From NCBI GenBank assembly GCA_036541255.1, contig JAZHDD010000054.1:1-52554 (forward strand): a stretch of DNA of 52,554 nt, given 5' to 3'. Both the position numbers and the translations under genes were made by a program. The stretch's first letter is position 1; each line of letters opens with the position of its first letter. This stretch comes from Paucidesulfovibrio sp036541255 (GTDB lineage: Bacteria; Desulfobacterota; Desulfovibrionia; Desulfovibrionales; Desulfovibrionaceae). This document shows, piece after piece, positions 26,983 to 35,418 of the stretch. A model generated the notes under the pieces. The model had not been told where the DNA came from and ran no database searches. It worked only from the letters and a program-made list of their open reading frames with translations.

Positions 26983-27441
26983 TCAGTCGTCCAGGTCCAG
27001 GCGCAAATCCACGCGGTTGCGGCCATCCTTGCGGTCATACTCGAAGGAGCGGGCCACCTGACGGACCATGCGCAGACCCAGGCCGCCCACGGGCGCGTCA
27101 CAGAGCGAGCAGTCCAGGCAGGGGTTGGGTGCGTCGCGCGGGTCGAACTCGTGGCCGTCGTCGGTCAGAGTCAGGCGAAGATCGTCCTCGCCCAGCTCCA
27201 GGCGCAACTCCATGACGTGTTCGGATTGTTCGGAAAAAGAGTACTTGATGCAGTTGGTCATGAGTTCCTCGATGACCATCTGGGTCTTGAAACGGGTGCG
27301 CGCAGAGAGCATGTGGGCAACCATGAACCGTTCCGCTCCCTCGGAGACGCGGTTCAGCTCGCTCATGCTGTTGGGCACGGTGATGATCCAGACGCGTTTG
27401 TCCACGATATCCGCTCCCAAAGTCCCTCCGCTTTCGACCAT
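26983..27441 (-). CDS. RsbW-like ATP-binding protein with Cys cluster in the ATP lid
   Basis: A 152-residue GHKL ATPase-domain protein of the anti-sigma-factor serine kinase type. The N box is VIEELMTNCIKYSFSE, the G1 box LTDDGHEFDP and the G2 box VGGLGLRMVRQV. Between G1 and G2, in the ATP lid, sits CLDCSLC (Cys108, 111, 114), which is not part of the usual family. Such kinases phosphorylate an anti-anti-sigma STAS protein and release or bind a sigma factor or other partner. No STAS or PP2C gene is adjacent. The ATG at 27441 was chosen because the frame upstream is inside the preceding gene. Redox or metal control through the cysteines is an inference. Confidence 0.8.
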   Translation of the reverse strand: MVESGGTLGADIVDKRVWIITVPNSMSELNRVSEGAERFMVAHMLSARTRFKTQMVIEELMTNCIKYSFSEQSEHVMELRLELGEDDLRLTLTDDGHEFDPRDAPNPCLDCSLCDAPVGGLGLRMVRQVARSFEYDRKDGRNRVDLRLDLDD

Positions 27442-27467
27442 AACAGCAGCGTGCAGGGAACGCCAGC

Positions 27468-28877
27468 CTAACGGACGTCCGGCAACACGGATATGCCGGT
27501 CACGGTTTCCAAGAGCAATCCCTTGGGCTTGTCCAGGTCGTTCCGCTCTTCGCCGGGCGTGAGTGTGGTGATCACGGCCCGGCCCACCACGATGCGGCCC
27601 GGAGTGGGGCCCTTGTCCGAAGTGGTGCGCAGTCCCCAAAGGTTGTGCAGGATTGCGGCCCGCCCGTTGCGGGTGCCCACGTAGAGCATGATGTGCCCGC
27701 GCTTGGCCACGAGCGTGGCAAAAGGCACGCCTTGGTTCAGCAGAGCGGCCTCCTTGGCCTGTCGGTTCAGCCCCTCAAGGGAAAGGAAATTCCAGGCCTG
27801 CGCCTGGGCCTTGGAGTTGCGCGGCAAGGCCACGCCGAACGGCGCGAAAAGATCCATGAGCGAGGCCGAGCAGTCGCGGTTCATGAACAGGCCGCCCCAG
27901 CCGTAGAGTTCGCCCAGCAGTTGGTTGCCCACAGCGGCCACGTTCCAGGGCGTCAGGGGCAGGGGAAAGCCTGCGGCGCTGTCTTGCGGCAGGGCGACCC
28001 GGACCAGTTCCGCAAAGCCGTCCGTGCGGCGTACGGGTACCAGGGCGGAGTTGCCGGGCTCCTGTCCCTCGGCGTTGTCGGCACGCAGGAGCGCACCGAC
28101 GCGGGCCCGGAAGCGGAATAGGCCGGATTCGTCGGCCAGGGGCACGCGGTCGCGTACAACGGCCAGAAATGGTCCCGAAGCATACGTGTCCGCGAATTGC
28201 TGGTCCACAAAGGCCAAGTCCTGCACCGGCATCCAGCCCGAGGCGTAGCGGGTCTCCACCAGTACCCAGTCGCGGTCCTGGCTCAGATGCGCCGCAAACA
28301 GGGGCGTGCCGGCCCAGACCGCGCTGTTTTGGGCCATGTCAAAGGGAAAGCCTTCGCCGGGCAGGCCAAAGGCGTTGTATTCGGCGTCGGCCGTGGGCAG
28401 CGTGCGCAGGGAAGAGTTGGCCACGGCCACGGCGCGGACGTTCAGATTGGGGTAGGCGGCGAAATCCGCGTTGCGGTTGAGGTCCGCAGCCCAGGTCGCG
28501 GGCCGGGGCAGCGTGTTTTCGCCGTACACGGCGCGCTTGCCGATGCGGTCCAGGTAGGCCTGGAAATCCGCGCCGGAGTTGCCCGGAGCGGTTTGCTCCC
28601 AGGGGCGGAACAGGGCCTGAAGATAGTCGCGGGCGCGGTCCAGCTGTTGGCCCGGCTCAAGCAGGGGGGTGCGGGCCGTGGCCGGATCCAGATAGGCCGT
28701 GAGGTCTTGCGGAAGCTCCCTGAGGTCTCGGATTTCTCCGGGCTGCATCCGGGCCGCGCAGCCGGTCAGGACGGCAAGCAGAACCAGAGACAGGAGCGGA
28801 CAGCGAAATGCGCTTGGGAAAAAGGTACGCAGATGGAGCCGAAAAACAGCGGCAAGGTCGCGGCATGTATGCTTCAT
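27468..28877 (-). CDS. NlpC/P60 (C40) peptidase lipoprotein with SH3-like domains
   Basis: A 469-residue lipoprotein: lipobox AVLTGC with the lipidated Cys at 40, preceded by a long basic n-region. The middle (about 130-290) contains SH3-like segments (VETRYASGWMPVQDLAFV, RVGALLRADN). The C-terminal NlpC/P60 domain has the nucleophile Cys336 in FMNRDCSASL and His395 in AKRGHIMLYVG. The enzyme would cut peptide cross-links of peptidoglycan from the outer or inner membrane surface, for cell-wall growth or recycling. It lies upstream of the RsbW-like gene on the same strand (26 bp). Confidence 0.88.
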   Translation of the reverse strand: MKHTCRDLAAVFRLHLRTFFPSAFRCPLLSLVLLAVLTGCAARMQPGEIRDLRELPQDLTAYLDPATARTPLLEPGQQLDRARDYLQALFRPWEQTAPGNSGADFQAYLDRIGKRAVYGENTLPRPATWAADLNRNADFAAYPNLNVRAVAVANSSLRTLPTADAEYNAFGLPGEGFPFDMAQNSAVWAGTPLFAAHLSQDRDWVLVETRYASGWMPVQDLAFVDQQFADTYASGPFLAVVRDRVPLADESGLFRFRARVGALLRADNAEGQEPGNSALVPVRRTDGFAELVRVALPQDSAAGFPLPLTPWNVAAVGNQLLGELYGWGGLFMNRDCSASLMDLFAPFGVALPRNSKAQAQAWNFLSLEGLNRQAKEAALLNQGVPFATLVAKRGHIMLYVGTRNGRAAILHNLWGLRTTSDKGPTPGRIVVGRAVITTLTPGEERNDLDKPKGLLLETVTGISVLPDVR

Positions 28878-29073
28878 GCGTTGACCATACCCTGGAAATC
28901 CTGCCTCCGCCAGAGGCGGCGGTGGCCCGGCAGAGGCCGGTTTCTGGTGTTTTGGACCGGAAAGGTAGGCTTACCTCCGATATTTAAGGGCTTCTTTCTG
29001 TTCACACGGAAGGAAAAGTGTCGTACAGAAAAAGAAAAGTTCGGTCCGGACAACCACAACCAGGGGATGAAAA

Positions 29074-29313
29074 ATAAACTATTCGGAAAGCGATCTCCCG
29101 TTGACCCTCAGGCACGGAGAACTCCTGACCCTGGGGGACGGAACAACCGTCCGTTTTGAAAGCAACGGCGAGGCCAAGGACATCATGGTCAATGAGGACT
29201 TTTCACCGGCATGCACCCTGTTTCCTTCCTGTGATTTTTCGTTGCAGGCGGGGGGGGCCACGTACAAGATGACGGCGACTTTTGAGGACGCCGTAGAAAT
29301 CGTCAAGATCTAG
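29074..29313 (+). CDS. Small conserved-looking protein, possible AUA start
   Basis: A 70-79 residue protein of unknown family, rich in beta strand: LTLRHGELLTLGDGTTVRFE, then CTLFPSCDFSLQAGGATYKM and EDAVEIVKI. No ATG or GTG exists in frame. An in-frame TTG at 29101 has only GGAAAG before it. An ATA at 29074 lies 7 nt after AGGGG and would give a natural N-terminus NYSESDLPLTLRHGE. An out-of-frame ATG at 29067 would join this frame if one A of a run of five were absent, so a sequencing error or slippage is also possible. The coordinates given assume the ATA start. Confidence 0.55.
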   Translation: MNYSESDLPLTLRHGELLTLGDGTTVRFESNGEAKDIMVNEDFSPACTLFPSCDFSLQAGGATYKMTATFEDAVEIVKI

Positions 29314-29491
29314 TGTTTTGCGCCCGGCGCGTCTTGTTGCCGCCGCAGCCCATGTTTTCCGGACCGGAGAGGAGACAGGAGGGGGTTGCGGCGGTGCTGT
29401 TTTTTTGAGGATATTGTCTGGCAGACCTTGCCAAGAAGCCCCGAGAATCGGTAGGGAGGAGCATCTTTCATCCTGAAGAAAAGGAGCGCTC

Positions 29492-30118
29492 GTGAAACGG
29501 AACGTGTGTGGAACCGCAGTCTTGGCCCTGTGTCTCCTCTTGCTCGCCTCGGCAGCCCTGGCCCAAGGCAACTATGAGATCGTCATCGACGGCAAAACGC
29601 AAGAAATCGAGTTGGGCAATCAGTATTCGGGACAAACCGCATCGGGCGGGAATTTCAGCTTTACGGTCCGCAAAAAGGCGCAGATGACCTACGCGGACGA
29701 CCTGCTTTCCTTTGACCACCCCGGCGACAAGGTTGTGACCGAAAGCCGTCTCGACAAGGACCTTGTCCAGCTGATGTGCAACTCGGCCAACGGTTCCCTG
29801 TACATGATCCAGGAATACACCTCCATGGACCCGTCCATGCTCGTGCCCCTGATGCTCAATGAGTTGGTCAAGGAGCAGGTCAACTACGGCTATTCCATCG
29901 ACAAGCAGCAGACCACCCGCACCACGGCCAACGGCAAGAAGCTTTCCGGCACCCGCGCCACGGCCCGCTACAATTCCGAAGAAATGTATTACGAGGTGCT
30001 CAGCTACGGTTCCAAGGACCGGGGGCTCATCCTTGTCTCTGCCATCGACAAGAGCTTTCTGGAGCAGGATCAGGCCTTTCTTGACCTGATGTGGAACACG
30101 CTGAAGATCAATTTTTAA
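29492..30118 (+). CDS. Secreted protein of unknown function
   Basis: A 208-residue protein not recognised. Residues 1-24 form a signal peptide with a cleavage site at AALAQ. The mature part is mixed alpha/beta with an N-terminal beta region (YEIVIDGKTQEIELGNQYSG) and ends in FLDLMWNTLKINF, the style of periplasmic proteins whose last segment tracks 'PsbP/DUF1795-like' folds. That resemblance is weak. The GTG start follows AAAGGAGCG. A terminator lies 29 bp after the stop, so it forms its own transcription unit or the end of one with the small gene upstream. Confidence 0.75.
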   Translation: MKRNVCGTAVLALCLLLLASAALAQGNYEIVIDGKTQEIELGNQYSGQTASGGNFSFTVRKKAQMTYADDLLSFDHPGDKVVTESRLDKDLVQLMCNSANGSLYMIQEYTSMDPSMLVPLMLNELVKEQVNYGYSIDKQQTTRTTANGKKLSGTRATARYNSEEMYYEVLSYGSKDRGLILVSAIDKSFLEQDQAFLDLMWNTLKINF

Positions 30119-30146
30119 AAAACATCCGGTCTTGCCGTCCGTATGC

Positions 30147-30177
30147 AAAGGCGTGTCCTGGGGGCACGCCTTTTTGT
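30147..30177 (+). terminator. Strong rho-independent terminator
   Basis: A 9-bp stem AAAGGCGTG/CACGCCTTT with a 9-nt loop, followed by TTTTT. It follows the secreted-protein gene. Confidence 0.85.
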
Positions 30178-30301
30178 TCGTTCACAGGTGTAACATGCTT
30201 TCAGAACATAAAATCGACAGCGAAAAAGTGTTTTATTATATATAAATAAAAATTGTCTGGTTATCGGTAACTATACCATTTTGCCAAGGGCAGTGCGGAA
30301 A

Positions 30302-31327
30302 TCAGGAGCGCAGGAGCACGGCAAGGTTGTCTCTGGCGGACGGGAAGTCCGGTTGCAGCTCAAGGGCTTTTTCCAGACAGGCGCGGGCTTTGTCCCTGCG
30401 GCCCAGATGGGCGTAAATCGCACCCAGGTCGTTCAGCGCCTCGGCGCTGTCCGGGGCCAGTTCCAGGGCGTGACGCAGCCGGGCCAGGGCCGTGGCCGGG
30501 TCTCCTTGGGTAAAGACGTGCTCGGCCACGCGCACATGGTATTCCGCTTCGTAGTCCTTGCGGTAGGGCACGCCCTTTTGGACCTTCCACTGCACGGGCT
30601 GCCCAAGGACCAGTCCGCAATAGGGGCAGGCGTCCAGGGGATAGCGCTTGCGCCAGAGCCAGAATTGTTGCCAGTCAAAGCGGTTCAGGTCGTAGAACAT
30701 CTGCGCGGACGCGGCAAAAGCGGGCGTGATTTCCTGGCTGAAGTGCTGGAAGGCTCCGGCGCCGCAACGGGCCATGCGGCCATCCGTGAGCAGGCAGGTG
30801 CATTCCGCGTTGGGGCAGTGGTAATTGACGGGCCGTGGCTCGTTGAAAAAGCTCAGGCTGCGGAAAACATGCTTGTCCGGCAGGAAGAGTTCCAGATGGG
30901 GGTGGCGTTTCTGAATCTGGGCCAAAAGCGCCCGAAAGCGTTCCATGCCGCCGATTTTGTGGACCATGTTCGGGTAAACCGACACGGTGAGTGTGTTCAG
31001 GCGACGCCAGAAGTCGTCGAAATGGGCGATGTCCTGTTCGCCGAGCCAAAAGCAATTGGTGGTGCAGAGCAGTCGCTTGTTCGGGTAGCGCTCCTTGAGT
31101 CGGGACGCGAATCGGGGCAGGTCCGGGTGCAGAAAAGGCTCTCCTCCCATGATGCTGATGGTGGGAAAGCAGACGTTGTTGGCCGCAAGTATGTCCAAAC
31201 CATGGAAATACTCAGCGGCGTCGTAGTCGCGTTTGGGTGCCAGCGGGGAAAAATTATGGCAGCTGTCGCAGTTGTTGTTGCAGTGGTCCACGGCATGGAT
31301 TTCCACCCATCCGAATGTGCGGCTCAT
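30302..31327 (-). CDS. Radical SAM protein with C-terminal TPR repeats
   Basis: A 341-residue protein. The radical SAM cluster motif is HAVDHCNNNCDSCHNFSPLA (Cys16, 20, 23). SAM-binding features follow (SIMGGEPFLHPDLPRF and LLCTTNCFW). Extra cysteines occur at HCPNAECTCLL and ACPYCG, possible auxiliary-cluster ligands as in SPASM-type enzymes. The last 100 residues are TPR repeats (DPATALARLRHALELAPDSA, AYLG-type turn DLGAIYAHLGRRDKARACL). The combination suggests modification of a protein or peptide substrate bound by the TPR. An earlier start at 31480 exists, but the ATG at 31327 has GAGGAGACC and lies immediately before the cluster domain. Substrate unknown. Confidence 0.82.
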   Translation of the reverse strand: MSRTFGWVEIHAVDHCNNNCDSCHNFSPLAPKRDYDAAEYFHGLDILAANNVCFPTISIMGGEPFLHPDLPRFASRLKERYPNKRLLCTTNCFWLGEQDIAHFDDFWRRLNTLTVSVYPNMVHKIGGMERFRALLAQIQKRHPHLELFLPDKHVFRSLSFFNEPRPVNYHCPNAECTCLLTDGRMARCGAGAFQHFSQEITPAFAASAQMFYDLNRFDWQQFWLWRKRYPLDACPYCGLVLGQPVQWKVQKGVPYRKDYEAEYHVRVAEHVFTQGDPATALARLRHALELAPDSAEALNDLGAIYAHLGRRDKARACLEKALELQPDFPSARDNLAVLLRS

Positions 31328-31494
31328 ATAGGTCTCCTCAAAAAAATGACGTCCTGTAAAACCACAGCAATCCTCATGCCATGCAGCGACCTGGTGCGGC
31401 ATGGGTTGTTTTCGGCAAGGTGAAAGGCTACAGGAAGATAGGGCGAAGCCTCTTTCTTGCCACGACAACGCAACTCGCAACCCACGGAGCCCGC

Positions 31495-32247
31495 ATGAAA
31501 CGCCTGCTCATCAGTATTATGCTCCTGGCGGCCCTTGCCCTGCCAGCCCAGGCCGAAAGCCTGCTCTTTGTCACCGAAGCGGGATATGCCCCGTATTCCT
31601 TTGATGGCGATGGTGCGGTCCGCGGCCTTGACGTGGAGTTGTTCCGGGAGCTGGCCAAACGGTTGGAACTGGACGTGCGCGTGGAAACGCGGCCCAGGGC
31701 CGAAATGTTGCGCATGCTGGAGCGGGGCGAATGTCACGGAGCCTTTGCCTTGGGGTTCACGTTGCAGCGGGAAGGCTTTGCTGTCTTTGCCCGCAAGCAG
31801 CCGTTGCACGTCAACAGCTATGATCTTTTTTCGTCCACGGGACGGCGTCTGGCCTATGCCGGGCCTGAATCCCTTGCAGACCGGCGCGTAGCCCTGCCCG
31901 AGGGCGTGGTGCTGGAGCCGGAGCTCGCCGAGGCGGCCCTTCGAGGCGTGGTCTCGTTTAGGACCTGTCTGGACGAGGCCGAAGCCGTGCGCCTGCTGCT
32001 GCAGGGCGAGGTGGAGGCCTTTGTGGGCCAGACCAGGGCCACGTACGATCTGCTGACCAAGATGGGCATGACCAGCACCGTGGTCGCCTCGGGCCGCAAG
32101 CTCGGCCACGACGGCGGCTATGTGGCGCTTTCCCGCCGGGCCGGATGGGAAAATCCCGAGGCCATGGCACGGCTCATGGAACTGTTGCTCAGCGACATGG
32201 TCGTGGACGGCACCTACCGCAAGGTCGAGGCCCGCTATATTCAATAG
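31495..32247 (+). CDS. Periplasmic amino-acid-type substrate-binding protein (SBP_bac_3)
   Basis: A 250-residue secreted protein: signal peptide 1-18 ending PAQA. The mature domain has LFVTEAGYAPYSFDGDG and VRGLDVELFRELAKRL, the standard opening of family 3 periplasmic binding proteins that bind polar amino acids, followed by the characteristic hinge and EAFVGQTRATYDLL. There is no permease or ATPase beside it, so it may be an orphan sensor-type binding protein or may serve a transporter elsewhere. It diverges from the radical SAM gene across a 168-bp region. Confidence 0.85.
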   Translation: MKRLLISIMLLAALALPAQAESLLFVTEAGYAPYSFDGDGAVRGLDVELFRELAKRLELDVRVETRPRAEMLRMLERGECHGAFALGFTLQREGFAVFARKQPLHVNSYDLFSSTGRRLAYAGPESLADRRVALPEGVVLEPELAEAALRGVVSFRTCLDEAEAVRLLLQGEVEAFVGQTRATYDLLTKMGMTSTVVASGRKLGHDGGYVALSRRAGWENPEAMARLMELLLSDMVVDGTYRKVEARYIQ

Positions 32248-32264
32248 GGGCAAGGCGGGCAGAG

Positions 32265-32300
32265 AAAGAAAAGGGCCGGATTTCCCCGGCCCTTTTCTTT
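32265..32300. terminator. Bidirectional terminator between the binding protein and the RND pump
   Basis: A 15-bp perfect stem (AAAGAAAAGGGCCGG and complement, 6-nt loop). The purine-rich arm gives T-rich runs on both strands, so it can stop both convergent genes. Confidence 0.85.
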
Positions 32301-32313
32301 GGGGCGATATTGA

Positions 32314-35300
32314 TCAATTCTCCCCGGTCTGCTCGCCGTCGTTGATGACGTCGGGATCGTAGGCGTAATTCTTGTAATTGGTGCGGAAGAACAGCGAAGA
32401 AAACACCGGGGTCAGGCCCAAGGTCACGAAGGTGGCGAAGGACAGGCCGAAGATCAGCGTGTTGGCCATGGGCCGCCACATTTCTCCGCCCTGGAGGGAA
32501 AGCGGGATCAGGCCGATGACCGTGGTGCAGGCCGTCATCAGAATGGGCCGCAGCCTGCGCTGGGCCGCCAGCACAATGGCGTCCTGGGGCGAGTGCCCCC
32601 GCGCCAGTTCAATGTCCATCTGGTCCAGGAGCATGATGGCGTTATTGATGATGATGCCCATGAGGCTGATCATGCCGAGCATGGCCATGAAGCCGAAGGG
32701 CGCTTCCGAGACGTGCAGGCCAAAGGAAACGCCGATGATCATGGGCGGAATGGAGAGCATCACGATGAGCGTGCGGCGCAGGGAGTTGAACTGGGCCACC
32801 AGGGTCATGAGGATCAGACCCAGGGCCAGGGGCAGGCCCACGTAGATGGACTTCTGGGCCTTGGCGGTCTCTTCCTGTTCTCCGCCGTATTCGATGGTGT
32901 ATCCTGCGGGCCAGTCCGGGGCCTGGGTCAGGGCCAACACTTCGGGTTGCACTTCGGCCAGGACCTCGCTGGCGAACCTGCCTTGCAGGGTGGCCTTGAC
33001 GGTCATGGTGCGTTGATGGTCGCGGCGGCGGATGTCGCTGGGCTGCCAGGTCAGTTCGATGTCCGCCACCTGGGACAGGGGCGCGCGCACATTTGCGTGG
33101 ATGTTGTACACGCTGATGTCCTGGATGCGGCCCAGCCCTTCCCGTTCGGCTTGGCGCAGCCGCAGCACCACCGGTATGTTCTCGGTGCCTTCGCGATAGT
33201 CGGTGGGCGAGGTGCCGTCGATGATGGCGTTCAGGGAGTAACCGATGTCCTGGGAGGAAAGTCCCACGCGTTTGGCCTTTTCCTGCTGCACGTTGACCAT
33301 GAGTTTTTTGGTCCATTCGCCCCAGTCATCCCAGATGTCCTGCACGCCGGGCGTGGTGGACAGCACGCCCTGGATGCGGTCGCGCAGGGCGTAGAGCGTT
33401 TCCATGTCCGGCCCGGAAAGCCGTATTTGAATGGGAGCGCCCACGGGCGGTCCGTTTTCCAGCATTTTCACGTCGGCGCGCAGATCCGGGCAGGTTTCGC
33501 TCAGGAAGGTTTTGGTGGCCTCGCACAGGACCATGGCCCCCTTGATGCTCTTGGTGTTCACGATCATGAAGGCGTAGTTGGGGTTCTTCTGTTCCGGGGC
33601 CAGGGCCAGATACCAGCGGGGCCCGCCCGCGCCCACGATGGAGGCCACGGAATCGGTTTCCTCGTGACCCAGAAGCCAATGCTCCAGCTGGGAGACCCTG
33701 TCCGAGGTGGTTTCGATGTCCGTGCCGTAAGGCAGCCAGAAATCAATCACGAACATGTCCCGTTCATTGGGCGGGAAAAAGGTCTGGGGCAGCTTCATGA
33801 AGCCCCAGGAGGCCAGGGCCATCATGAGCAGGGCTCCGCCCAGGGCCATGGTTCTGCGGCGCAGGCCCAGGATCAGAAAAAAGCGGTAGACCCGGTAGAA
33901 GATGTTGCTGAAGGTCTGGCGCATTAGCTTGGGCTTGAGCAGATGATAGCAGCAGAAGGGCACGAAGGTCATGGCCAGCAGCCAGGAGCTGAGCAACGTC
34001 AGCGTGATGACGATGAACATGGACAGGCAGTATTCGCCGACCATGGAGCGGGCCGTGGCAATGGGCAGGAAGGCGAAGATGGTGGTCAGGGACGCGGCCA
34101 GCAAGGGAACCCAGAGCTTCTGGATCGAGCGCGTCACGGCCTGGAGCCGGTCCTGTCCCGCGGCCATGCGCACCAGAATGGCTTCGCTGACCACCACTCC
34201 GTTGTCCACAAGCATGCCCAGGGCGATGATCAGCGAGGCAATGGAGACCCGTTGCAGCATGACGTCGAAAAAGGGCATCAGGGCCAGGCTCATGAGCACG
34301 GCCATGGGCACGAGCATGCCCGCCACCAGAGCGGTGCGCAGTCCGGCAAAGAGCAGCATGATCACGATCACGAAGGCAAACGCCTCCAAAAGATTGACCA
34401 TGAACTCGTCAATGGCCCGCTGCACGAATTTGGGCTGGTAGGCCGCGAAATCCAGGTCCAGCCCTACAGGCAAGTATTGTTCGATCTGCTTGAGTTCGGC
34501 GGCGATGCGGTCGCCCAATTCCACGATGTTGCCGCCCGGACTCATGCTTACGGCCAGGAGCAGGCATGGCTCGGCCTGGAAGCGGGTCATGGTGTCCGGG
34601 GGATCCTCAAAGCCGCGCCGGATCTCGGCGAGGTCCGCCAGGGAGACATTGCGCGCCGTGCCCGGAATGACAAAGGTGGTGCGCGCCAGATCCTCCACGC
34701 TGCGGAATTCGCCGGTGGCCTCGATGATGATGCGTTCCGGACCGACCAGGGCGTTGCCGCCGGGCGTGATGGCGTTCTGGGAAGTGAGCACGTCCAGGAG
34801 CAGCTTGGGGTTCACGCCCAGTTCCGCCAGCTTGGCGTCCGAGAACTCCACGTACACGACTTCGCGCTGTTCGCCGTGAATCTGGACCTTGCCCACGTCG
34901 GGCATGGCCAGGAGCCGGTCCTGTACGCGCTCGGCGTAATCCTTCATCTCGCGGTAGCTGAATCCGTCCCCGCGCAGGGCGATGACCACGCCGAACACGT
35001 CGCCGAACTCGTCGTTGACGTAGGGCCCGATCACGCCCTGGGGCAGGCTGGGCCGCGCATCCGCTATCTTGTCGCGCAGCTTGTCCCAGATGGGCTTCAT
35101 GTCGCCGTGCTTCTCGTAGACCTTGACGCGCAGGATGGACACGCCGCTCATGGATTCGGAAAGCACGTGTTCCACTTCGGGGATGGTCCGTACGACTTTT
35201 TCCAGCTCCTCGCTGACCAGCGATTCCATCTTGTAGGGGCTTGCCCCGGGGAAATAGGTCATGACGATGGCGTCCCGGATGGTGAATTCCGGATCTTCCA

Positions 35301-35415
35301 GCCGGGAAATAGTCAGGTAGGTGCTGATGCCCGCGGCCACGATGCAGGCCATGGCCACCAGAAAGGTGCGGTTGTTGCGGATGCACCAGGCCGGGAGGTT
35401 CCCCACGCTGAACAT
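32314..35415 (-). CDS. RND-family efflux pump, inner-membrane subunit
   Basis: A 1033-residue AcrB-type (MMPL/ACR_tran) transporter with about twelve helices and two large periplasmic loops. The first helix is ACIVAAGISTYLTISRLEDP. The helix-4 proton-relay motif reads GMLVDNGVVVSEA, with a single Asp where HAE-type pumps have Asp-Asp (typically GLLVDDAIVVVE). The second half shows MISLMGIIINNAIMLLDQM. It exports drugs or metals as part of a tripartite complex; the single Asp resembles the heavy-metal or export-of-ions lineage only loosely. The adaptor precedes it; no outer-membrane channel gene is nearby. Stop to start spacing to the adaptor is 3 bp. Confidence 0.93.
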   Translation of the reverse strand: MFSVGNLPAWCIRNNRTFLVAMACIVAAGISTYLTISRLEDPEFTIRDAIVMTYFPGASPYKMESLVSEELEKVVRTIPEVEHVLSESMSGVSILRVKVYEKHGDMKPIWDKLRDKIADARPSLPQGVIGPYVNDEFGDVFGVVIALRGDGFSYREMKDYAERVQDRLLAMPDVGKVQIHGEQREVVYVEFSDAKLAELGVNPKLLLDVLTSQNAITPGGNALVGPERIIIEATGEFRSVEDLARTTFVIPGTARNVSLADLAEIRRGFEDPPDTMTRFQAEPCLLLAVSMSPGGNIVELGDRIAAELKQIEQYLPVGLDLDFAAYQPKFVQRAIDEFMVNLLEAFAFVIVIMLLFAGLRTALVAGMLVPMAVLMSLALMPFFDVMLQRVSIASLIIALGMLVDNGVVVSEAILVRMAAGQDRLQAVTRSIQKLWVPLLAASLTTIFAFLPIATARSMVGEYCLSMFIVITLTLLSSWLLAMTFVPFCCYHLLKPKLMRQTFSNIFYRVYRFFLILGLRRRTMALGGALLMMALASWGFMKLPQTFFPPNERDMFVIDFWLPYGTDIETTSDRVSQLEHWLLGHEETDSVASIVGAGGPRWYLALAPEQKNPNYAFMIVNTKSIKGAMVLCEATKTFLSETCPDLRADVKMLENGPPVGAPIQIRLSGPDMETLYALRDRIQGVLSTTPGVQDIWDDWGEWTKKLMVNVQQEKAKRVGLSSQDIGYSLNAIIDGTSPTDYREGTENIPVVLRLRQAEREGLGRIQDISVYNIHANVRAPLSQVADIELTWQPSDIRRRDHQRTMTVKATLQGRFASEVLAEVQPEVLALTQAPDWPAGYTIEYGGEQEETAKAQKSIYVGLPLALGLILMTLVAQFNSLRRTLIVMLSIPPMIIGVSFGLHVSEAPFGFMAMLGMISLMGIIINNAIMLLDQMDIELARGHSPQDAIVLAAQRRLRPILMTACTTVIGLIPLSLQGGEMWRPMANTLIFGLSFATFVTLGLTPVFSSLFFRTNYKNYAYDPDVINDGEQTGEN

Positions 35416-35418
35416 GGC

